Source: a virus. Taken from it: DNA of 23,138 nt. The translations under genes and the position numbers were made by a program. How positions within the stretch are numbered: the first letter of the stretch is position 1; each line of letters begins with the position of its first letter. Shown in pieces: positions 14,081-21,809 of this stretch. Below the pieces are notes generated by a model. That model searched no databases. It had not been told where the DNA came from and saw only the letters and a program-made list of their open reading frames with translations. The stretch lies in the IMG/VR virus record IMGVR_UViG_3300050821_008336, positions 1 through 23,138 of that record; one strand, given 5' to 3'.

Positions 14081-14983
14081 TTAATCCTTTGCTGGTGGAG
14101 GAAGCTTTTTCAACGTTTTTACTAATTTTTTTCGTTGATTAACTACCCAAGCATCCATCGCCTTATGGCACTCGTCTAAGGTTAGTTTCTTTTTACAAAT
14201 TCGCTGCATCGTCTCGTGCACATTTTCGGGAGGCACTACAATCTCACCGCCAGCAAGTATTACTTCTACTGGTCTCCCCACGTTATTGTCAGTTTTACCG
14301 CCCTTCGCAAATTTATTCCCCATGCCAGCTGAAGGGTGAATCGAGCCTATAGGATGCGCCCCAAGCTTAAACAGTTTGTGTAAAGTTTGCATCCCAGCTA
14401 ACGTATTGCCTTGACCATGCCCTGATACAATATCCGCTGGAATTACGTAGGCGCCTGAAGGAACCTGCGTATGGTGCAAATCAGTTCGTCCCGGCACCGC
14501 ACTGACAATCGGACCCTTGAAGGTTTTTGGCGCTGGATTGACGCCACCACCAAATGCAAACGGGCGAGCGCCGGCAGGGCCGGGAATGCCAGCGTTTAAA
14601 CCAGGCATCCCTGCGTTCAACCCATTTGGCGCGCCCATCATAGCGGGAGGCGCGATCCCGCTTGTCTGAGCGTTTACGGGCGGCTGCGGTATGGTCTGCG
14701 GAAGAGATCCACTTCCCGCTGTATTGTTGAGCATTACAGGATTAGAAGCTTGAGCTAACATTCCACCCATCTGAGGAGCAATGCCGCCAAAGGCTCGACC
14801 TTTTGCCTCTGAAAATGCAATCGCAACAGATTGTTTGTTGGCCCGTTCTTTACCAAATTTAGCAGCTGTTTTAGCGTAGGTATTACCGTGGTGTAATTCG
14901 GCGATATTACCGCTGATCACCTTTTGACTAGAACCTTTTTGTAGAGGCATCTGGTTATCCGATTCTAACCCAGTATTTACCAT
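14081..14983 (-). CDS. virion-associated protein with GG motifs (300 aa)
   Basis: Residues 12-60 (QMPLQKGSSQKVISGNIAEL, later NKQSVAIAFSEAK) match a short N-terminal module common in phage proteins next to tail genes. The middle is Gly/Pro/Ala-rich with FAFGGGV; then SGAYVIPADIVSGHGQGNTLAGM, FAKGGKT and AGGEIVVPPENV are also recurrent phage motifs, and the end is basic and helical. I know no proven function. The first ATG (14983) overlaps the 25-codon frame 14955-15032; the alternative ATG at 14950 (MPLQKG) agrees with the start of the conserved module and would remove that overlap. Confidence 0.88.
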   Translation of the reverse strand: MVNTGLESDNQMPLQKGSSQKVISGNIAELHHGNTYAKTAAKFGKERANKQSVAIAFSEAKGRAFGGIAPQMGGMLAQASNPVMLNNTAGSGSLPQTIPQPPVNAQTSGIAPPAMMGAPNGLNAGMPGLNAGIPGPAGARPFAFGGGVNPAPKTFKGPIVSAVPGRTDLHHTQVPSGAYVIPADIVSGHGQGNTLAGMQTLHKLFKLGAHPIGSIHPSAGMGNKFAKGGKTDNNVGRPVEVILAGGEIVVPPENVHETMQRICKKKLTLDECHKAMDAWVVNQRKKLVKTLKKLPPPAKD

Positions 14984-15032
14984 CTAGCCAATACCACCAA
15001 ACCTTACCACCTACGTATTCAACTCTAAACAT
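14955..15032 (-). CDS. 25-residue Trp/Tyr-rich microprotein
   Basis: This short frame begins MFRVEYVGGK, contains WWYWLDGKYW and ends VRIG before TAA at 14955-14957. A strong AAAGGTGG ribosome-binding site lies 7 nt before the ATG and overlaps the stop of the gene at 15045, so the frame fits the tight spacing of the operon (12 nt). It would end 4 nt before the alternative start (14950) of the next gene. Four Trp and three Tyr in 25 residues is extreme, yet the frame is alternating and beta-hairpin-like rather than a membrane helix. Function unknown; it could also serve only to couple translation. Confidence 0.62.
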   Translation of the reverse strand: MFRVEYVGGKVWWYWLDGKYWVRIG

Positions 15033-15044
15033 TGTACACCACCT

Positions 15045-15440
15045 TTAGATTGGAGTGTTTACTACATAGGAAAACGTTTCGGTCCCGGCCGCATTGCCGC
15101 CCGATCCTGTTGTAACTGTGAAAGAAGTACCGGCTAAGATTACGGAAATATACAAAGCCTTCGCTGAACCTTGCAACGTTGCCGCCGCCGCATTGGTGGG
15201 TGTCCACGATATCTCTGAATTGGATTGTACAGCTGGTTGTATAATTGCAGTTGAGGGGGCAGCCGACAAAGTAAAGGTGCCATAGATAGGTCTCCCTTTG
15301 AATACTTTTACTAGAGCAGTTAACTGACTGACGATACCCTGTAATTGTATAACAACGTCGGACACCCCCATACTTCCACCATCAGCCTGTTGCCAGGCTG
15401 GAGGAGTTGGATTACCGCCTATGTAATTTGCATCAGACAT
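15045..15440 (-). CDS. small virion-type beta protein (131 aa)
   Basis: A short N-terminal region with a helix (VVIQLQGIVSQLTALVKV) is followed by a Ser/Thr/Ala-rich beta domain: GTFTLSAAPSTAIIQPAV, SEISWTPTNAAAATL, LAGTSFTVTTGSG and ETFSYVVN. This pattern occurs in small phage proteins found beside tail genes; a decoration or tail-accessory role is possible but unproven. The ribosome-binding site AAAGGAAG is good, 7 nt before the ATG. It lies directly after the gp10-like gene and before the microprotein. Confidence 0.87.
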   Translation of the reverse strand: MSDANYIGGNPTPPAWQQADGGSMGVSDVVIQLQGIVSQLTALVKVFKGRPIYGTFTLSAAPSTAIIQPAVQSNSEISWTPTNAAAATLQGSAKALYISVILAGTSFTVTTGSGGNAAGTETFSYVVNTPI

Positions 15441-15452
15441 CTATTGCTTCCT

Positions 15453-17489
15453 TTATCTACGCCCGCTAGGGGCCCATCGGTACTTCAGAGAACCAATCCG
15501 CCAAAACGAACCTATATCAGCGGAAGTCACGGTCACGCTCATCAGGCGCCCTCTAAATCTAACGCCAAGATATTCTGTTGCCTGCGTAACCACATAGGGC
15601 CCATAGGAAGTAGGCGTATCGCCTGGAAAATTTGATATATTAAAGGTTAATTGTATTTGGGCTGAGGGTCCACCAGTAAACGTAGCCCATTTAAAATCAG
15701 GTATGATCTGATCTACATATACAAATTGTTCACCCTCTGCCAGATAAAAGTCTCCTGTCGTAAATGAGCTTGTAAGTGGTTGTCCATCTGCGTCAGACGT
15801 AGTCTCGTGCTTGTATATGATACCGGATGAATTGGCCGCAATCGGCATTCCAAGCAGACTCTGATCGATCCAGGCTGATCGCTGTAGTAGACCATAATCC
15901 CAAGGTGCGCCCGGCTCCGATATATTCATCTTGATGTAGGAATCGTTTTCACCAGAAGTTGATGCCAACGAAGGATACAACCAACCAATTTCATTGAAGG
16001 GAGTATCGGGCATCGCGCATACATTGCTCAGAAACGCGGTATTTAGATTCTGGAATACAGCATCCCAAACCGGGCACGGGATCACATTAGCTGACCCGCC
16101 ACTGTAGGCGTAGAAGTTTGTCGCCCCCATCCAAAACACCGAACCACGTAACTGCTGTACCGCATGAGCCGATGCGGCGCCCATACCAGCACCGATCTTG
16201 TTGAAGCCAAATACGTTGGGCGGTCCAATGTAATTCATCGACCATAGGTCTAAATCGGTCCATAGTAAATTCTGATTGGATACTGCTAAACCCGCTACCA
16301 ATTTTGATCCAAGTGGAATAGTGAAGTTACCAGCTTGGGTTGACGAATTGGCGGTCCATTGGAAGAAATTACCGACATCACTCCATTGTACGAGGAGAGG
16401 TTGTTGTTGAATACCGATTCCAACTTGAACTGATGAACCAAAGGCTACAAGTATTTGCTGCGTTGTCGAAATGAAGATACCCGTATTGTAGGGCGGGGCT
16501 GTCGATATGATGGAAGCCGTCTGAAACCCAGATCCAGGAGGCCAATAGTAAATTCCATCATTTGTTGGGCAAGCGATCAATATCTCTCCCCAATTGCCAG
16601 TAGTCCAAGACTGCGCAGCGATGTCTGTTCCAGTTTGCGAAGACGGTATTACGCCCGTTCCAAAACCGCCAAGCCCGAATCCACCAAGCCCGAATCCTGT
16701 TCCCACAGCGGTAGGTCCCAAGGCTATCTTGTATACAAGTTGTGCCTGACCTCCATTTATAAAGAATGATCCATTAGCTGTAGCTTGACTATTTACAGCG
16801 ATTGTAAAAGTATTAACTGTTGGAACCGTAAGAATCTTGTATTCACCAACAATCGTTACGCCATTGCCGGTAGTTGGTATAGGTAGATTTATTAGAGCTC
16901 CAACAGATTGCCCGTGTGCAGTAAAAATAACTGTAACCGTCGCACTGTTATTCACTGTAGTAAATTGTGGGACAACAGCAACAGCGGCAGTTGTTGCATT
17001 AGATGCAGCTTGAATCTGATAGGAATGAACACCTGTGATTTGTGTGATAGGATAGAGCCCCGATAATATTAACCCTCCAACAGATACTGGCGTATTGAAC
17101 AATATGGAATCTTGAATTGTAACGTTGGATATGTTTGGGTCCGTAATTGCTACAACGTTGCTACCTATATTTGTTGTAATATTAGCAACGGCAAAGTTGC
17201 TAGTTAATACCTGGGGGCTGATATCCTGTAAGCTGTTATTGAAGATAACCGCTAATTGAGTAGTGGTACCAACACTTAGATATTTTATACTATTTAAGTC
17301 CTGCCAAGCATGTAAATCACGCGGGATGCCGCCCACTGCAAACTGATAAAATTTCTGCCAACCACCATATTTTTGTATTAAAGAATCGCGATAACGAATC
17401 AACTGACTCTGTGATACCCCCGCTCTCAACAGAAGTGGGGTACGTTCCGTATTGACCCCGGGTAAAAGCGTAATCGAACCAAAAGGCAT
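15453..17489 (-). CDS. P22 gp10-like tail / packaged-DNA stabilisation protein
   Basis: The 678-residue protein begins LLPGVNTERTPLLLRAGVSQSQLIRYRDSLIQKYGGW, typical of podovirus tail proteins that cap the filled head (P22 gp10 role), followed by HAWQDLNSIKYLSVGTT and a repeated beta-propeller-like pattern. Inserted near residues 130-260 are Val/Thr-rich segments like Ig-type beta domains. Later SDVGNFFQWTANSSTQAG, LVAGLAVSNQNLLWTD and RGSVFWMGATNFYAYSGG match the conserved core. A Gly/Phe repeat sits near 265-280. It would form the tail hub between adaptor and fibres. The name gp10-like rests on pattern and gene order, not on alignment. Confidence 0.9.
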   Translation of the reverse strand: MPFGSITLLPGVNTERTPLLLRAGVSQSQLIRYRDSLIQKYGGWQKFYQFAVGGIPRDLHAWQDLNSIKYLSVGTTTQLAVIFNNSLQDISPQVLTSNFAVANITTNIGSNVVAITDPNISNVTIQDSILFNTPVSVGGLILSGLYPITQITGVHSYQIQAASNATTAAVAVVPQFTTVNNSATVTVIFTAHGQSVGALINLPIPTTGNGVTIVGEYKILTVPTVNTFTIAVNSQATANGSFFINGGQAQLVYKIALGPTAVGTGFGLGGFGLGGFGTGVIPSSQTGTDIAAQSWTTGNWGEILIACPTNDGIYYWPPGSGFQTASIISTAPPYNTGIFISTTQQILVAFGSSVQVGIGIQQQPLLVQWSDVGNFFQWTANSSTQAGNFTIPLGSKLVAGLAVSNQNLLWTDLDLWSMNYIGPPNVFGFNKIGAGMGAASAHAVQQLRGSVFWMGATNFYAYSGGSANVIPCPVWDAVFQNLNTAFLSNVCAMPDTPFNEIGWLYPSLASTSGENDSYIKMNISEPGAPWDYGLLQRSAWIDQSLLGMPIAANSSGIIYKHETTSDADGQPLTSSFTTGDFYLAEGEQFVYVDQIIPDFKWATFTGGPSAQIQLTFNISNFPGDTPTSYGPYVVTQATEYLGVRFRGRLMSVTVTSADIGSFWRIGSLKYRWAPSGRR
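16666..16695 (-). repeat. two 15-nt tandem units encoding GFGLG repeats
   Basis: CCGCCAAGCCCGAAT is followed directly by CCACCAAGCCCGAAT (one mismatch). On the minus strand they encode GFGLGGFGLG, followed by a degenerate third GFGTG. The Gly/Phe run probably forms a flexible linker in the tail protein. The unit number could vary between isolates through slippage. Confidence 0.85.
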
Positions 17490-17493
17490 CTAA

Positions 17494-18210
17494 TCAAGCA
17501 CGCGGTGGAGTCGCCAAAGGCGTCGGTTGTTTTGAACTCCACGCCTGACTGGCGTACTTCTTACGATTTTCTTCAATGTCTGCCGAAGCCTTAAGTGCTT
17601 GATAGGTAGATTCCCATGAAGTAGCCATCTGTGGGTTGTCTGCTTGTGCGCCATAATTCTGCAGATAGCCAGCCGCAAACGCCATCGAAGCAGCAAAAAA
17701 CAAATCTGGCAGATATAGAGTTAAGTAGGTTGTAGTATTAGTTGAACTTAATGGTGTAGGGCGAACTGTTCCTTGAACCTCTAACGTATAGGCAGCATCT
17801 GGAGGCGGCCCTACAAGTATGCTCTGATCAGTAAACATCGCATAATACTGCGGAATTGAAGGCGTGCTGATAGCTATTTCATTAGGGTATACTGCATTTA
17901 AAAATTCTTTTGACACCGGAACCAATTGAATACGATTTGTAGAAGAAGTAAATACGCCAGGCGGCGTAAATACATTGATTACTTCGCTAACAACAAAATG
18001 CTGTGGAAATTGAAAGAATCTAGTATTCGCTGTTAACGTAGCAGAAGCATCAGAAACAAAGGTATTAAGTAAATCAAGATCACGATAAACTCGTTGTTCG
18101 GCAGTATCGATAATAATGGGCAATTCGGCGACAAAATTTGGGTCAGTTGGCGGCGTGATAACCAACGTATTAACCAAATACGATACAAATTGGGTATAAT
18201 TATACGACAT
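17494..18210 (-). CDS. phage adaptor (head-tail connector) protein
   Basis: The 238-residue protein shows the pattern of podovirus adaptor proteins: an N-terminal helical YTQFVSYLVN, then ELPIIIDTAEQRVYRDLDLL, a TRFFQFPQHFVVSEVINV strand region, LVPVSKEFLNAVYP, SILVGPPPDAAYTLEVQGTVRP and LPDLFFAASMAFAAGYL. It would form the ring between portal and tail hub (T7 gp11 / P22 gp4 role). It directly precedes the gp10-like gene, the order expected for tail assembly. The start ATG 18210 follows TAG without a strong ribosome-binding site. Confidence 0.9.
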   Translation of the reverse strand: MSYNYTQFVSYLVNTLVITPPTDPNFVAELPIIIDTAEQRVYRDLDLLNTFVSDASATLTANTRFFQFPQHFVVSEVINVFTPPGVFTSSTNRIQLVPVSKEFLNAVYPNEIAISTPSIPQYYAMFTDQSILVGPPPDAAYTLEVQGTVRPTPLSSTNTTTYLTLYLPDLFFAASMAFAAGYLQNYGAQADNPQMATSWESTYQALKASADIEENRKKYASQAWSSKQPTPLATPPRA

Positions 18211-18216
18211 CTAATC

Positions 18217-19182
18217 TTAACCAGCTCTGATCAAGGTAATACCAGCTACGGTACTTGGACCAATGATGCCAAATGGAGTATTTGATCCACCACCCACTCC
18301 TCCAGTAAAGGTTGCGCTGGATGGAGCCTGTGTTGCTGTAGGAGTAAAGCCAGCACCAGAAACTCCGCCGCCCGACAAAAGACCGCCGCCTGCTGTGGGG
18401 TTCAAGACATTGCTTGGCGAAATCGTTATGGCACCATTTGTAACTGTTATCGTACCAGTTGGCGTAATAGGCGGCAAATTTGTAAGGAGGAGTGAGTAAG
18501 ATTGCGTAGTCTTGATCGAAAGATTGGTGTTACCATCCAGCCCGGATCCCGCTACTGTTAATCGCCCGGTACCTTGATTGAGCGTGCGTCTAGATACACC
18601 TCGTAAATCAGGGAGCGTGGTACCGCCTAGTATCGCCGCCAAAACCGGGTACGTGGTTCCATTGAAGGAACTGCCATCACAATTTAAGAATGGAGGTTTA
18701 GTGCAAAAACTAAGCCAATTTGGTACTACACTACCAGCATAATCTTGAAATGCTCCAATTTGTGGTAAGTTGACGAATTTAACATTTGTTCCATCACTAT
18801 AGACGTGGGTCACAACACCGTAAGGAATACCTATGTTTTCCCCATGCCCCGTGCTCAAAACCAGAGTAAATGCAGTGATTGTTAACAAGTTTTCGATTAT
18901 GTAATACCCTGGTAACGGCAAACCAACAAACACGTTTGCAGATAAAGTACCCGTAAAACGCAATACTGCATTTTGTGATTGCGTTGGCCCTCCACCGGGC
19001 GTAATCGCCCCCGGTGGGGCGGTTAAGTTAATATTAGTCGATGCCAGACTAATGATCTGCACACCACCAAAATAACCGTCTAACGCACTGGTATTCGAAT
19101 TTATGGGCGTGTCCCAGGTGCCAGGATCAGAACCTCGCGTCGGAACCGTTAATGCGATATTACTAGTGGTTGGATCAGCCAT
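18217..19182 (-). CDS. tail fibre with phage tail-collar domain
   Basis: The 321-residue protein has an N-terminal region seen in attachment fibres (TSNIALTVPTRGSDPGTWDTPIN), a beta-rich middle (NAVLRFTGTLSANVFVGLP, YSDGTNVKFVNLP), and a tail-collar (MdpB-like) domain near 150-210: FLNCDGSSFNGTTYPVLAAI and TLPDLRGVSRRTLNQGTGR. The C-terminal 90 residues are Gly/Ser/Thr-rich and low in charge, as in surface-exposed fibre ends. It likely contacts the host surface. It lies between the lysis genes and the adaptor. Confidence 0.92.
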   Translation of the reverse strand: MADPTTSNIALTVPTRGSDPGTWDTPINSNTSALDGYFGGVQIISLASTNINLTAPPGAITPGGGPTQSQNAVLRFTGTLSANVFVGLPLPGYYIIENLLTITAFTLVLSTGHGENIGIPYGVVTHVYSDGTNVKFVNLPQIGAFQDYAGSVVPNWLSFCTKPPFLNCDGSSFNGTTYPVLAAILGGTTLPDLRGVSRRTLNQGTGRLTVAGSGLDGNTNLSIKTTQSYSLLLTNLPPITPTGTITVTNGAITISPSNVLNPTAGGGLLSGGGVSGAGFTPTATQAPSSATFTGGVGGGSNTPFGIIGPSTVAGITLIRAG

Positions 19183-19193
19183 TTTATACTCTG

Positions 19194-19445
19194 TTACTTC
19201 TTCTTGTCTTCCGGTTTATCGACAGGTTTTAACTTGTCTTCCAACTCTTTGATCTTCGCATTGGCTTTTGATAAATCATCGAGTAGACCGTTGACCTTGG
19301 CTTCGGACACGACGGCTGTATCAAGTGCCGCATTGCGTTGTGTCTGTAACGCTACAATAGCACGCTGCATAAAGGCTGGATCTGGTTGTTGCGCTACCGC
19401 GGGCGTGATAATTAACGCTGACACAAGTAAAACTTTCTTCAACAT
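19194..19445 (-). CDS. exported coiled-coil protein, possible spanin-like
   Basis: The 83-residue protein has a signal peptide (MLKKVLLVSALIITPAVA, cleavage before QQ), and a long charged coiled coil (residues about 40-70, EAKVNGLLDDLSKANAKIKE) with a Lys-rich tail. There is no lipobox Cys, so it is not a classical outer spanin. Position next to holin-type genes suggests a periplasmic role in lysis, but this is inference. The ribosome-binding site AAAGGAGATTTACT is very strong and almost identical to that of the gene at 13223-13528. Confidence 0.87.
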   Translation of the reverse strand: MLKKVLLVSALIITPAVAQQPDPAFMQRAIVALQTQRNAALDTAVVSEAKVNGLLDDLSKANAKIKELEDKLKPVDKPEDKKK

Positions 19446-19468
19446 AGTAAATCTCCTTTGGTAAAGTT

Positions 19469-19735
19469 TTATAGTTGTTTTGATCTAGGGTGCGGTCTTA
19501 ATTCTTGATTATTCCGAATATCCTCAAGAATCAACTTGATAGTCTGTATATCCTTGGCGATATCGTGGGCAATCAAGTACATCGGCATATCGGCTCCACC
19601 GAACCCTGCTTTTTTATCTTGCATCCCAAGATATCTAAAAAACCAACCGGCGCCCACGACTACAACTAGGAATAAGGCTTGCCAGACGGGCCACTCTGAT
19701 AAAGCTTTCGCCGCATTAGCTATCGCTTCGGACAT
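19469..19735 (-). CDS. single-membrane-span protein, holin candidate (88 aa)
   Basis: ATG 19735 (MSEAIANAAKALSEWP) is preferred over the upstream ATG at 19771, because it gives the start seen in similar phage proteins and a smaller overlap (20 nt) with the preceding gene. One strong membrane segment (WQALFLVVVVGAGWFFRYL, about residues 17-36) is followed by a helical charged tail. It could be a holin or holin partner in the lysis cassette; with two other small membrane proteins beside it the true holin cannot be picked from sequence alone. Confidence 0.86.
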   Translation of the reverse strand: MSEAIANAAKALSEWPVWQALFLVVVVGAGWFFRYLGMQDKKAGFGGADMPMYLIAHDIAKDIQTIKLILEDIRNNQELRPHPRSKQL

Positions 19736-20141
19736 CGAGAACCGCCCGATATGGAGTGTACGCTTCCACAAGCGTTAATGTTCCGAAGAAAAATACCATC
19801 GGAGATGGAAACCCTTGTATTATCGATATTCTGATCATAGCGATAACAAATGAAAACCAGATCGCCATACGAACGATGGCCGTAATCGATCGTATATGCG
19901 GTCCAAGCTTGAGAGAAGATCCATTGGCTATCAGGGCTGCCATACCAAATAGACCAACCGTTACAAACAACAATGCAGTGATTACACCTCCAAGATTTTG
20001 TATTAGAACTTGAGAAATACTATTGTCTATCATCTTGGGGAATAGTATCATGGCGGAGCCAGTCAAAAATAGACTTATACTAGTCCACCATTCGAGCTGG
20101 CGCCCATCCATGTAGTATGATATCGAGCGGGTATTGGTCAT
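19716..20141 (-). CDS. four-span membrane protein of the lysis region (141 aa)
   Basis: Hydrophobic segments lie near residues 18-36, 48-72, 85-105 and 108-125, separated by short loops (for example NGSSLKLGPHIRS), and the protein ends YTPYRAVLDVRSDS. The start is an ATGA overlap with the preceding gene. It probably sits in the inner membrane. Similar genes accompany endolysins in rhizobial podophages (from memory); a holin or membrane-pore role is possible. No other motif is visible. Confidence 0.87.
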   Translation of the reverse strand: MTNTRSISYYMDGRQLEWWTSISLFLTGSAMILFPKMIDNSISQVLIQNLGGVITALLFVTVGLFGMAALIANGSSLKLGPHIRSITAIVRMAIWFSFVIAMIRISIIQGFPSPMVFFFGTLTLVEAYTPYRAVLDVRSDS

Positions 20142-20488
20142 GCGCTTTTAGCGTTGGCGATAACCTGAGCTACGGCATCAGGCGATGGCGCAATCTTGTT
20201 AACAGAAGGATCCACAGCCAGTGCTGATAGGGTCTGGTTAGCCTGGGCATTAACGTCGATCTTGTCAACGCCGGGCATCGCCAGTACCTGCTTAACTTGA
20301 GCACTCTGACCGGTTGTAGCCATCAAGAACACGCCTGCTATGCCAGATACCAAAGCACAGGCTGACGCGATATATGTAGCTCCATTGGCGCCGAATAGAC
20401 TAGTTAATTGCGCTGTAGCACCACCAAGGAAGCTGCATCCGCCAATAACAAAAGCAACCCATTGTGTCTGCGTAATATTTTTGAACAT
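20138..20488 (-). CDS. two-span membrane protein, class II holin candidate (116 aa)
   Basis: Two membrane segments (about 10-33, WVAFVIGGCSFLGGATAQLT, and 37-60, ATYIASACALVSGIAGVFLM) are followed by a soluble tail with VKQVLAMPGVDKIDVNAQANQTL, a region well conserved among phage proteins of this type. The two-span topology and position just after the endolysin group make it the best holin candidate. The ribosome-binding site AAAGGAAGG is strong, about 7 nt before the ATG. Confidence 0.88.
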   Translation of the reverse strand: MFKNITQTQWVAFVIGGCSFLGGATAQLTSLFGANGATYIASACALVSGIAGVFLMATTGQSAQVKQVLAMPGVDKIDVNAQANQTLSALAVDPSVNKIAPSPDAVAQVIANAKSA

Positions 20489-20491
20489 GAC

Positions 20492-20761
20492 TCACCCTTC
20501 CTTTGCGTTTGCAAATTTGATTAAGGCTTCAACTGTTGGAGTAACGGCCACAATATCTGGCCAGGCTTTTATAGCGAGCGGATAAGCTTGGGCAAACAAA
20601 GGCAACAATTTATCTATGTATGGTTTGGCTTCAACTATAATTGGCTCTAGTTCCTTGGCGGCAGCTACAATTCGAGCAAAGCCCGGCAGCCTATTATCGA
20701 GATCGTTGATTGTATCCTGCGGCAAACCGGCTATACTGAGGGCAAAATCGAGCATACTCAT
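20492..20761 (-). CDS. small helical hypothetical protein (89 aa)
   Basis: The start is placed at ATG 20761 (MSMLDFALSIAGLPQD), with GAGGA about 7 nt upstream; a TTG 15 nt earlier is an unlikely start because it overlaps that ribosome-binding site. The protein is helical and moderately hydrophobic (LLPLFAQAYPLAIKAWPDIVAV) without a clear membrane span. I do not recognise a family. It lies between the FlbD-like gene and the holin candidate, so it may belong to the lysis group. Confidence 0.82.
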   Translation of the reverse strand: MSMLDFALSIAGLPQDTINDLDNRLPGFARIVAAAKELEPIIVEAKPYIDKLLPLFAQAYPLAIKAWPDIVAVTPTVEALIKFANAKEG

Positions 20762-20772
20762 TTTACTAATCC

Positions 20773-20961
20773 TCAAGTTGTTAAATTGAATATCTTCTCA
20801 AATTGTTCGGGAGTTTCCTTGACGGTACGGGTCTTGCCATCAGATTCTACAATCTTGGTGCAACCCTTGTTATCTTCGTCCTCGTACCATTCATCGATGC
20901 TCGACTTTACTATATGAACTTTACTACCATCGAGTCTTGTCAGAATCAACACGTCACTCAT
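20773..20961 (-). CDS. FlbD-like small protein (62 aa)
   Basis: The sequence LILTRLDGSKVHIVKSSIDEW followed by TKIVESDGKTRTVKETPEQFEKI has the same order as flagellar FlbD-type small proteins (TRLNG, then a glycine turn and VKE near the end). Phages use such small beta proteins, with unknown function. The ATG overlaps the TGA of the endolysin gene (ATGA), so it is translated with it. Confidence 0.84.
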   Translation of the reverse strand: MSDVLILTRLDGSKVHIVKSSIDEWYEDEDNKGCTKIVESDGKTRTVKETPEQFEKIFNLTT

Positions 20962-21794
20962 TTTGGTTCAGCATCCAAAGCCGCCAGAGCTTCCTTGAGC
21001 GCCTTGATAGTATTGGGACCGGCAAAACCGTCTACTTGTAATTCGTAATCCTGTTGGAATCGTTCTACGGTCAACTTGGTCTGTCGACCGTAATTACCGT
21101 CTACATCCAGCGGACCAAGCCCCAACTTGTTGAGTGATTCCTGCACCCATTTGGTGTCGGTTGTTGGATCTTCGGGAACAGAAAGGCCAGAAGCAATCGG
21201 AGGCTTAACTACAAATATAGATTCTGGTAGTGCCAAAGATGCATCCAATTCTACCATTCGGCGCGCTATCGGTATAATCCCAAGTTGAGTATCCATATGG
21301 GCCGCATCAAATTCGCCATCTGAAGTATATTTGCCAATGGTCTGTATATTGGTGCCCCCCCAAAGATAGGGCGAATGCATGTGATGATAGTCTCGATAAC
21401 CGAAGCCGTTAAATAATTCACCGTAAAAACAGACTAGTTCCCAAGTCCAATTAGTAGCGCCAATCTTGTCAAGACCATTGAGGTGGTAGGCAGCAATAGC
21501 AGCAGTGTACCAATCTCTAAACGGTCCATTATGCGGAATCCACTTGGAAGTACTAGATAACGGCCAACCTTGTGCTGGATTCAAGTTAAATCTGGATGAA
21601 GCTTCACGTTCAAAAGAGGTTGCAATGAAAATGATTGGTACGCCATCTTGCTCCGATACCGGCTGGTAATGCGCCTTAAAACCAAGTAACTTATTGGCGA
21701 CTTGATCGATTTCATGCACACATTCGGAGCGGGGCTTCATTCCTAACAACAATTCTGAATATTCGTTCTTTAGTAAATCGAATGGATGATTCAT
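20958..21794 (-). CDS. endolysin: COG5526-like muramidase domain plus peptidoglycan-binding domain
   Basis: The N-terminal domain (about residues 30-200) has FIATSFEREASSRFNLNPAQG, with Glu62/Glu64 at the position of the catalytic Glu in phage lysozyme-family proteins of this type, then GYRDYHHMHSPYLWGGTN and IGKYTSDGEFD, all family hallmarks. The C-terminal domain (about 211-270) is PG_binding_1: TKWVQESLNKLGLGPLDVDG, NYGRQTKLTVERFQQDY, VDGFAGPNTIKAL. There is no signal peptide, so release to the periplasm should need a holin from the genes just downstream. Domain order (catalytic first, binding last) is the usual one in this group. Confidence 0.95.
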   Translation of the reverse strand: MNHPFDLLKNEYSELLLGMKPRSECVHEIDQVANKLLGFKAHYQPVSEQDGVPIIFIATSFEREASSRFNLNPAQGWPLSSTSKWIPHNGPFRDWYTAAIAAYHLNGLDKIGATNWTWELVCFYGELFNGFGYRDYHHMHSPYLWGGTNIQTIGKYTSDGEFDAAHMDTQLGIIPIARRMVELDASLALPESIFVVKPPIASGLSVPEDPTTDTKWVQESLNKLGLGPLDVDGNYGRQTKLTVERFQQDYELQVDGFAGPNTIKALKEALAALDAEPK

Positions 21795-21809
21795 TTTATC
21801 GTACTTTCT

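Noticed and set aside
15025-15207. 60-codon minus-strand frame overlapping the 131-residue gene
   Set aside because: It is out of frame with a clear beta-domain gene, has no good ribosome-binding site and no recognisable sequence; only the 25-codon frame at 14955-15032 has support.
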